Shown here: positions 57,816 through 64,000 of the stretch, in pieces
How positions within the stretch are numbered: position 1 is the first letter of the stretch
Layout of the letters: each line of letters opens with the position of its first letter
From: Palsa-892 sp035555855
Lineage (GTDB): Bacteria > Pseudomonadota > Alphaproteobacteria > Rhizobiales > Xanthobacteraceae
Assembly: GCA_035555855.1 (NCBI GenBank)
Contig: DATMGD010000071.1
Location: forward strand, 186,001 to 250,000
DNA: 64,000 nucleotides
Reading direction: 5' to 3'
Made by a program: the position numbers and the translations under genes
Notes under the pieces: generated by a model
Told to the model about the DNA's origin: nothing
Database searches by the model: none
The model's input: only the letters and a program-made list of their open reading frames with translations

Positions 57816-58090
57816 TCGATCACCTCGCCGCGCAGCAGGAATTTCGCGAGCGCCATCGTGCCGACAAAACCGATCAGCGCGATGATCAGGGCCGCCTCGA
57901 AATAAAGCATGCTTCCCGAGCGGATGCCGAACGTCACCAGCAAAAGCATCGCGCTCACATAGAGACTGTCGAAGCCGATGATCCGGTCCTGGGCTCGCGG
58001 CCCCCAGAGAATACGATACGCCGCAGGCACCATCGCGAACCCGAGGAGGATCTGCGCAGCCGTTATCGACAGGATCAGAACCGCGCTCAT
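57812..58090 (-). CDS. mnhF: Mrp antiporter subunit F
   Basis: 92 residues, three helices: LILSITAAQILLGFAMVPAAYRILWGPRAQDRIIGFDSLYVSAMLLLVTFGIRSGSMLYFEAALIIALIGFVGTMALAKFLLRG. The PxxQDRIIGFDSL segment is the MnhF/MrpF hallmark. Start ATG 58090 overlaps the mnhE stop (ATGA), and the stop overlaps mnhG. Confidence 0.92.
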   Translation of the reverse strand: MSAVLILSITAAQILLGFAMVPAAYRILWGPRAQDRIIGFDSLYVSAMLLLVTFGIRSGSMLYFEAALIIALIGFVGTMALAKFLLRGEVIE

Positions 58091-58575
58091 GGAAAGATCT
58101 CCAGCAGCCTTCCTTCGTAGCGCCCCTTGATGGTGCGGACCCATTCGGCCCGGTCGACGAGATCGAGCACGTGGATGGTCAGCACTCCGCTCTTATCGTC
58201 GAAATTGACCCATAACGTTCCGGGCGTCGAGGTGATGATGCAGGCGAGCATCGCCAGTCCGTAGGCATTGCGAAGCTCGAGCGGGATTTCGACAAAGCCC
58301 GAATGGCGATTTCTACGCTGCCTGCCGAGAATGATGCGCGCAACCTCGATATTGGACCGAACGATGTCGGCAATCACGGCTGCTGCCAAACGGAAGAAGA
58401 CAAAAACCCGGCGCGGGTGAGTTTTCGGCGGATCGAGTGCGGCGAGCGCCCAACCGCCGGCAAACCCCGCGAGAATGCCCAACAGAATATGGCCCGGCGA
58501 AATCGACTGGTTCAGTACGAGCCACAGCGCAAACAGGCCCGTGCTCACAATCGGAAAAGGCAGGAGCCGCTTCAT
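58087..58575 (-). CDS. mnhE: Mrp antiporter subunit E
   Basis: 162 residues. N-terminal helices (FPIVSTGLFALWLVLNQSISPGHILLGILAGFAGGWAL) and a cytoplasmic C-terminal domain with RSNIEVARIILGRQRRNRHSGFVEIPLELRNAYGLAMLACIITSTPGTLWVNFDDKSGVLTIHVLDL, the conserved MnhE signature TPGTLW. Overlaps mnhD and mnhF by 4 bp each. Confidence 0.93.
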   Translation of the reverse strand: MKRLLPFPIVSTGLFALWLVLNQSISPGHILLGILAGFAGGWALAALDPPKTHPRRVFVFFRLAAAVIADIVRSNIEVARIILGRQRRNRHSGFVEIPLELRNAYGLAMLACIITSTPGTLWVNFDDKSGVLTIHVLDLVDRAEWVRTIKGRYEGRLLEIFP

Positions 58576-60182
58576 GTTCCACCCGCTGGCTTGCGCGCGG
58601 AAGAAAATTCGAGAACGCCGCGCATATAATCATGCGGCGCGTGCAGCGACTGCGCGGTCGCCTGCATGAAGCGCATGACAGGCCCCGCCTGAACAGTCTG
58701 CAAAACGCAAAGCAACAGCAGAACCGCGACCGGCGCCATTTCGATTAAACGCACGCGCGGCGCCTCTCGCTCGGATACCCAGAAGACACGGATGCCGGCG
58801 CGCGTCATGGCGATCAGCGCGGCAAGCCCCGACAGGATCAGAATAACGAGGAACACCCACGCCTGCGTCGGCACGGCAGCGCCCGGCTGCAACGCCGCGC
58901 TCAGCATCGCAAACTTAGCGATAAACCCCGAAAGCGGCGGCAGGCCCGCGATCACCACGGCGCAGCCGATAAAAGAGAGACCGAGCAGAGCGATCGTGGC
59001 CGGAATGGCGATACCGGTTTCTTCCGCGCCGTCCTCCTCGCCTTCTTCGCCGTACAGCTCGCGCGTGACCGCAAGGACGTCGGCGCCAGGCTCGCGGCCA
59101 CGTTCAATAAGTTCGATCAAAAGAAAGAACGCACCGAGCCCGAGCGTCGAACTGATCAGATAGAAAAGCGCCCCGCCCGTCACGCCGGTCTGCGCCAGGC
59201 CGACGGCGGCGAGCACCGTGCCGGAAGACACCAGCACCGAGAAGGCCGCAAGCCGCGACATATCCTGCGAAGCCAGCGTGCCGATCGTGCCGAAAACGAT
59301 GGTCGCCATACCACCGGCGAGTAACAGCTCCCCGCCGAACTGAGCCGACGCGCCTGCGCCGTCGCCGAACAACAGAAGCCACAGCCGCAGCACGACATAG
59401 ACGCCCACCTTGGTCAGGATGGCGAAAATCGATCCGACCGGCGCCGGCACGGCGGCATAGGTGCCGGGCAGCCAGAAACAGAGCGGCCACATCCCCGCTT
59501 TGACCAGAAACGCAATGCCAAGAATACCGGCGCCCGCTTCCAGCAGCGCACGGTCGCTCGCAGGAATGGCCGCGATGCGCGACGCGAGATCGGCCATATT
59601 GAGGGTTCCGGCGATGCCGTAGATCAGGCTGACGCCGATCAGAAACAAAAGCGAAGCGACGAGATTGACGGCGATATATTGCATGCCCGTCATAACGCGC
59701 ACCGATCCCGAGCCGTAGAGCACAAGACCGTAGGACGCTGCGAGCAGCACCTCGAAGAATACGAAGAGGTTGAACAGATCGCCGGTGAGGAAAGCGCCGT
59801 TCAGCCCCATCAGCAGAAACTGGAACAGCGGATGAAAGTTGACCCCGGCCCGATGCCAGCGCGCCAGCGAGAAAACAGCGGCCGCCGCGGCAAGCACGCT
59901 CGTCAAGAGCAGCATCATCGCGGACAGACGATCGAGCACAAGCACGATGGCAAACGGCACCGGCCAGTCGCCAAGACGATACACATTCGAGATGCCGCCC
60001 GGCACGGCGTCGGCATCGCGCAAGAGCATGATTGAAATCGCAATCAGCGCGAGGCTCACCGCAATATTGAGTATGGCGTTGATATTCCGGCGGCGCTCGC
60101 CGCCCAGTGCCAGCATCACCGCTCCGGCAAACAGCGGGAGCACGATCGGCGCGATGACCAGATGGTTTTCGGCCCAGCTCAT
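58572..60182 (-). CDS. mnhD: Mrp antiporter subunit D
   Basis: 536 residues, about 14 helices, homologous to NuoM/NuoN-type proton-pumping subunits. Typical segments: HPLFQFLLMGLNGAFLTGDLFNLFVFFEVLLAASYGLVLYG (with the conserved Glu in FFEVLL), LLEAGAGILGIAFLVKAGMWPLCFWLPGTYAAVPAPVGSIFAILTKVGVYVVLR, and FSVLVSSGTVLAAVGLAQTGVTGGALFYLISSTLGLGAFFLLIELIE. It couples proton and sodium movement together with MnhA. It overlaps mnhC and mnhE by ATGA. Confidence 0.94.
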   Translation of the reverse strand: MSWAENHLVIAPIVLPLFAGAVMLALGGERRRNINAILNIAVSLALIAISIMLLRDADAVPGGISNVYRLGDWPVPFAIVLVLDRLSAMMLLLTSVLAAAAAVFSLARWHRAGVNFHPLFQFLLMGLNGAFLTGDLFNLFVFFEVLLAASYGLVLYGSGSVRVMTGMQYIAVNLVASLLFLIGVSLIYGIAGTLNMADLASRIAAIPASDRALLEAGAGILGIAFLVKAGMWPLCFWLPGTYAAVPAPVGSIFAILTKVGVYVVLRLWLLLFGDGAGASAQFGGELLLAGGMATIVFGTIGTLASQDMSRLAAFSVLVSSGTVLAAVGLAQTGVTGGALFYLISSTLGLGAFFLLIELIERGREPGADVLAVTRELYGEEGEEDGAEETGIAIPATIALLGLSFIGCAVVIAGLPPLSGFIAKFAMLSAALQPGAAVPTQAWVFLVILILSGLAALIAMTRAGIRVFWVSEREAPRVRLIEMAPVAVLLLLCVLQTVQAGPVMRFMQATAQSLHAPHDYMRGVLEFSSARKPAGGT

Positions 60183-60523
60183 ACGTCCGGCTCCCGTCCA
60201 TCGACATGATCGGTGCCGGTCAGGCCGCGTGCCGCGATGATCACGACGAGGAACAAGGCCGTTGTCGCAAAGCTGATGACGATTGCGGTTAGCACCAGCG
60301 CCTGCGGCAACGGGTCGGCAAACTCCGCGGGAACGCCCATCCCTTTCGCCATCAGAACGGGGGCTGCATCAGTGCGCAGACGTCCCATCGCCAGGATGAA
60401 GAGATTGACCGCATAGGCCAGCAGCGACAGGCCGATAATGACCTGAAACGTACGCGGCCGCAGGGCCAGCCACACGCCTGAACCCGCAAGCACGCCGATG
60501 CCGAGCGCGAGAACGATTTCCAT
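60179..60523 (-). CDS. mnhC: Mrp antiporter subunit C
   Basis: 114 residues, three helices, NuoK-like: EIVLALGIGVLAGSGVWLALRPRTFQVIIGLSLLAYAVNLFILAMGRL, then DPLPQALVLTAIVISFATTALFLVVIIAARG. The ADPLPQALVLTAIVISF segment is diagnostic for MnhC. The ATG at 60523 overlaps the mnhA stop (TGATG); a GTG one codon upstream is also possible. Confidence 0.93.
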   Translation of the reverse strand: MEIVLALGIGVLAGSGVWLALRPRTFQVIIGLSLLAYAVNLFILAMGRLRTDAAPVLMAKGMGVPAEFADPLPQALVLTAIVISFATTALFLVVIIAARGLTGTDHVDGREPDV

Positions 60524-63471
60524 CACGCCCCCTCGCTATTTGGCGCACGGCCACGCTGCGTCCGGTGACCGCGAACCGACTGGTGCGCGAGTGCAATCAG
60601 CATGAGCACTGTTGCGCCGACGACCAGCGCAAATACGCCGAGGTCGAATATGAAAGCGCTCGCGAGCGGTACGGCGCCGATCCACGGAACTTCCGCATAG
60701 GAAAAAGACGAAGTAAGGAACGGCATGTCGAACAGCCAGGCTGCTGCACCGACGCCAACCGCCAGCAGCAGACCCGCGCCCATCCAGCGAATGGGCAATA
60801 CGCGCAAGTGCGATTCCACCCACTCCGTTCCGTGCGCCATATACTGGAGAATGAACGCGACAGCCATTGTGATGCCGGCAACAAAGCCCCCGCCTGGCAG
60901 ATCATGCCCGCGCAAAAGAAAATAGATCGCCACAACTCCGATCACCGGGAAAAGCATCGAGACCATCAGCGCGGGAATCGCGAGTGCGCCTTTAACGCCG
61001 GAATCCTTCTGCGGCGTCGTATCTTCGTTGCCTTCATTCCGGCTGCGCTGCTGCTCCGGAACTTGCGCACTCTCTGCCGCGGGGCGGAAGCGCCGCAACA
61101 ATCCGTAAACCGTGAGCGCGACGATCCCCAGCACCGTGATCTCGCCGAACGTATCGAAGGCGCGGAAGTCGACCAGAATGACGTTGACGATGTTGGTGCC
61201 GCCGCCTTGCTTGTAGGCGTTCTCGACAAAGAAGCCCGAGATATTCTGCGGCTGCGGGCGGGTCATCACCGCATAGGAAAGCGCAGCGAGCGACGCCCCC
61301 GCAGCGGCTGCGATCATAAGGTCACGGATACGGTGCCAGCGAATGATGCCAAAGCCTGCATCAGCTGCGTCAAAATTTTGAATGCGCTTCGGCAGCCAGC
61401 GCAGTCCAAGCAGCAAGAGCACGGTCGTCACCGACTCGACGACCAACTGGGTCAGAGAAAGATCCGGCGCGGAGAGCCACACAAAACTGATGCACGTCAC
61501 CAGACCCGCAACGCCGACCAGAATAAGCGCCGCCAAACGGTGAAATTTCGCCTGATAGGCGGCAGCCAGCGCGGAGGCGATGCCAACGGCCCAGACGATG
61601 CCGAAGCCGATATCGAATGCGGTTTGCCGCGGGCCGAAGGTCAGCGCTCCTTGCGTATAAGTCCCATGCAAGTAGAACGGCATGAAACCGGCAATCAGCG
61701 CGGCAATAACGAGAAGGCGTAACTGCGGCTGTAGCCGCCGCGTCGCCAATACCGACTCAAGCCATCGCGCGAAGCGCCAGGAAATCGTCACCAGCAGGCG
61801 CTCGAAAATGCGCTGGCCCTTGATATGACGCAGGAGCGGCGGCCCATCCGCGGTCAGCAGATACGTGCGCAGAATAGTGTAGAGCCCGATGCCGCCGAGG
61901 ATCGTCACGATGCTCATCAGAAATTCGGGCGTGAAACCATGCCAGACCGCAAGGCTGTAATGCGGAATCGAATCGCCGAGCACGGCGTGGAGCGCGGTTT
62001 GCAATAGCGGCCCGATGGTGATCCCGGGAATGATCCCAACCACCAGACACGCCAGCACCAGCAATTCGGCGGGAAAGCGCATCAGGAAAGGCGGCTCGTG
62101 GGGCGTGCGCGGGAACGGCTGCGTTGGCACGCCAAAGAACACATCCCGGATGAAACGCAGCGAATAGGCGACCGTGAACATGCTGGCGAAAGTGACGATG
62201 TAAGGCAGCGCCTGATCGACGAGCGAATTATCGTGCAGTTCGATCGTCTCCGCGAAGAACATCTCCTTCGAGATGAAGCCGTTCAGAAGCGGCACCCCGG
62301 CCATCGCGGCGGCAGCAACCATCGCCAGCGTGGTGGTAATCGGCATGAATCGCCGCAAACCGTTCAGCCGTCGAATATCCCGCGTACCGGTTTCGTGATC
62401 GATGATCCCGGCGGCCATGAACAACGAAGCCTTGAAGGTCGCGTGATTTATAATGTGAAAGGTCGCGGCGATGATGCCGAGCGGCGTATCGAGACCGATC
62501 AGGAGCGTGATCAGGCCGAGATGACTGATCGTCGAATAAGCCAATAGGCCTTTAAGATCTTGCTGAAACAGCGCGACAAATGCGCCAAGCATGAAAGTGA
62601 TGAGGCCCGCCGAAGCGACGATCCACAGCCACTCATTAGTGCCGCCCAGTGCCGGCCAGAGCCGCACCAGCAAAAAGACGCCGGCTTTCACCATTGTCGC
62701 CGAATGCAGATAGGCTGAAACCGGTGTCGGCGCCGCCATCGCATGCGGCAGCCAGAAGTGAAACGGAAACTGCGCGCTTTTGGTCAGCGCACCGAGCACG
62801 ACAAGAACAAGCGCGGGAACGTAAAGCGGATGTACCCGGATCTTCGTCGCCGCTGCGAAGACCTGCTCAAGATCATAGCTGCCTACGATATGGCCGATGA
62901 CAAGAACGCCGGCGAACAGGCAAAGGCCGCCGGTCGACGTCACGATCAACGCCATGCGAGCGCCATCTCTGGCCTGAGACGTCTGGTGCCAGTAGCCGAT
63001 CAGCAAAAATGAAAAGAGACTGGTCAACTCCCAGAAGAAGACGAGCTGGATCAGGTTGCCCGACAGAACGATGCCCAGCATCGCGCCCATGAAGGCGAGC
63101 AGGAACGAGAAAAAACGCGGGACCGGATCGTCAGCCGACATGTAGTAACGCGCATAGAGCACCACCAGAAAACCGATGCCGGTGATGAGCGCCGCGAACA
63201 CCCACGCGAAGCCGTCCATTCTCAGATAGAATTCAAGACCGATGTCCTGAACCCATGCAGCCTTGAACCGGATGACGCTGCCGCCGGTGACCTGCGGATA
63301 GGCCATGACCACCAGCACGAAAGCGGCAAGCGCCACTGCACCCGCGAGATAAGCCTCTGCGTTGCGGGCATTTGCTCGAAACAGCATCGCCAGAAAACTG
63401 CCGGCAAAGGGGATTGCGATCAGCGCAATCAGCAGTGTTTCAGGAGAAACGCCCATCCCTTGCCCGACCAT
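60523..63471 (-). CDS. mnhA: Mrp antiporter subunit A fused to subunit B
   Basis: 982 residues. Residues ~1-760 are the NuoL-like MnhA (YYMSADDPVPRFFSFLLAFMGAMLGIVLSGNLIQLVFFWELTSLFSFLLIGYWHQ with the conserved Glu; SAQFPFHFWLPHAMAAPTPVSAYLHSATMVKAGVFLL; DTPLGIIAATFHIINHATFKASLFMAAGIIDHETGTRD) with the C-terminal MrpB-like DUF4040 part (DFRAFDTFGEITVLGIVALTVYGLL). Residues ~830-970 are a full MnhB domain (IYFLLRGHDLPGGGFVAGITMAVAFILQYMAHG). This A-B fusion is common in Alphaproteobacteria. Start codons at 63471 and 63456 both follow GGCAAGGG, a short tandem duplication. Confidence 0.93.
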   Translation of the reverse strand: MVGQGMGVSPETLLIALIAIPFAGSFLAMLFRANARNAEAYLAGAVALAAFVLVVMAYPQVTGGSVIRFKAAWVQDIGLEFYLRMDGFAWVFAALITGIGFLVVLYARYYMSADDPVPRFFSFLLAFMGAMLGIVLSGNLIQLVFFWELTSLFSFLLIGYWHQTSQARDGARMALIVTSTGGLCLFAGVLVIGHIVGSYDLEQVFAAATKIRVHPLYVPALVLVVLGALTKSAQFPFHFWLPHAMAAPTPVSAYLHSATMVKAGVFLLVRLWPALGGTNEWLWIVASAGLITFMLGAFVALFQQDLKGLLAYSTISHLGLITLLIGLDTPLGIIAATFHIINHATFKASLFMAAGIIDHETGTRDIRRLNGLRRFMPITTTLAMVAAAAMAGVPLLNGFISKEMFFAETIELHDNSLVDQALPYIVTFASMFTVAYSLRFIRDVFFGVPTQPFPRTPHEPPFLMRFPAELLVLACLVVGIIPGITIGPLLQTALHAVLGDSIPHYSLAVWHGFTPEFLMSIVTILGGIGLYTILRTYLLTADGPPLLRHIKGQRIFERLLVTISWRFARWLESVLATRRLQPQLRLLVIAALIAGFMPFYLHGTYTQGALTFGPRQTAFDIGFGIVWAVGIASALAAAYQAKFHRLAALILVGVAGLVTCISFVWLSAPDLSLTQLVVESVTTVLLLLGLRWLPKRIQNFDAADAGFGIIRWHRIRDLMIAAAAGASLAALSYAVMTRPQPQNISGFFVENAYKQGGGTNIVNVILVDFRAFDTFGEITVLGIVALTVYGLLRRFRPAAESAQVPEQQRSRNEGNEDTTPQKDSGVKGALAIPALMVSMLFPVIGVVAIYFLLRGHDLPGGGFVAGITMAVAFILQYMAHGTEWVESHLRVLPIRWMGAGLLLAVGVGAAAWLFDMPFLTSSFSYAEVPWIGAVPLASAFIFDLGVFALVVGATVLMLIALAHQSVRGHRTQRGRAPNSEGA

Positions 63472-63649
63472 CCCTTGCCTGAACCGATTGATTCAAGCGT
63501 TCCGATTTCACATCTCTCTTATGAAGAATCGGAGCGCATCCGAGCAAGTATTTTCGCGGCATCGAGCGGCGATTGCCAGTGGTCCGGGCCCGGCTTCGGA
63601 GGCATCCGCACCTCCGGAAAGCACATCCGAATAACGTATCTGTGACCGG

Positions 63650-64000
63650 TTATTTCCGCATCAGGGATGCGGCATGCGAACGCAGCATCGGGGCATCATT
63701 TAGTGTCCTGCCGTGGACACCCAGATAGAGCGCCAGATTCGCGTCGAGGGCTGCACCACGGCTTTCGCCGGGCTTAAAATCGGAAGCCGCCTCTCGATAT
63801 AAAAAAGCCTGCTCCACTTGTTCGCCGAGCAGTTCGGCTTCGAGAATTTTAGAACGAAGCGCCCTGATTTCCGGGCCCGCAGCATCCATCGCGCCCGAAC
63901 GCTTGAGATGAGTCCGCGCCGCGCGCAGCGGGGTAATGATCTCGTCATGCCAGCCTTGCACGGCGGCGATCGATCGCTTCAGTGCCGCATCCGTCAGGCA
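63650..64000 (-). CDS. TIGR02444-like protein (C-terminal part, runs off right edge)
   Basis: The last ~116 residues are inside the window; the frame is open through base 64000 (codons CLTDAALKRSIAAVQGWHDEIITPLRAARTHLKRSG, then RALRSKILEAELLGEQVEQAFLYREAASDF). The W-x-x-E-x-x-x-PLRxxRxxLK and ExLxEQVEQ pattern is what I remember of the TIGR02444 family of unknown function, often beside ABC-F or cell-envelope genes. The start lies outside the window; the GTG at 63961 is an internal codon. Confidence 0.65.
   Translation of the reverse strand, partial: CLTDAALKRSIAAVQGWHDEIITPLRAARTHLKRSGAMDAAGPEIRALRSKILEAELLGEQVEQAFLYREAASDFKPGESRGAALDANLALYLGVHGRTLNDAPMLRSHAASLMRK

Noticed and set aside
1..64000. 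CRISPR arrays, insertion sequences, prophage genes, rRNA
   Set aside because: No regularly spaced direct repeats, transposase or integrase motifs, phage structural proteins or rRNA segments were seen on either strand.

Overview
The window is high-GC, densely packed DNA from an alphaproteobacterium, most likely of the Hyphomicrobiales (Bradyrhizobiaceae-like). The grounds are the lineage-typical Sox, Mrp and formate dehydrogenase gene sets, an intergenic palindromic repeat of a style I know from that order (45446-45534), and many 4-bp ATGA stop/start overlaps. No phage, transposase, rRNA or CRISPR array was seen. One tRNA gene is present, selC. The TonB receptor at the left edge and the TIGR02444-like gene at the right edge are cut by the window.

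Layout. 1-9.1 kb: TonB receptor with a tandem operator, small exported proteins, a DsbA-like oxidoreductase, a GluR0-like ligand-gated channel protein, a DUF4336 protein, a tautomerase divergent from an HxlR regulator, and a chromate-resistance locus (chrB, chrA) whose promoter plus structured leader is present twice. 9.4-16.3 kb: housekeeping genes (murein transglycosylase, EttA, glycosyltransferase, FMN alpha-hydroxy-acid dehydrogenase, dienelactone hydrolase with a histone-like tail). 16.4-31.3 kb: a purine-nitrogen type catabolic island: amidohydrolase, a Liv-type ABC importer with LivM, LivG and LivF fused in one protein, an oxalurate/oxamate carbamoyltransferase set (FdrA, DUF1116, DUF2877) with carbamate kinase, an HpxW-like oxamate hydrolase, and GntR and TetR regulators. 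The two TetR-side promoters share a GTAA-N8-TTAC site.

31.4-43.3 kb is a self-contained selenocysteine cassette. selD runs on the plus strand; the opposite strand carries fdhG (in-frame UGA = Sec200 with a SECIS-like hairpin), fdhH, fdhI, fdhE, selA, a Sel1-repeat gene, selB, selC and two unknown genes. The selB reading frame runs without a stop through the whole tRNA-Sec gene and ends in an ATGA overlap with the next gene, which is the most unusual arrangement in the window.

43.6-56.3 kb is a thiosulfate-oxidation locus: a thioredoxin and a transglutaminase-like protein, then on the minus strand soxC, soxD, soxX, soxY, soxZ, soxA, a soxK-like gene and soxB, followed by two DsrE-like exported proteins, a GlcG-like protein and a cytochrome c. 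Divergent from soxC are soxR, soxH and a TsuA-like thiosulfate transporter. 56.3-63.5 kb: an M20 peptidase and a complete Mrp-type Na+/H+ antiporter (mnhA/B to mnhG).

Together the genes suggest a facultative lithotroph or mixotroph that draws electrons from thiosulfate and formate, salvages nitrogen from purine-breakdown amides (oxalurate to oxamate to oxalate is my inference), and handles chromate and sodium stress. All functional calls come from reading the protein sequences; no database search was run.
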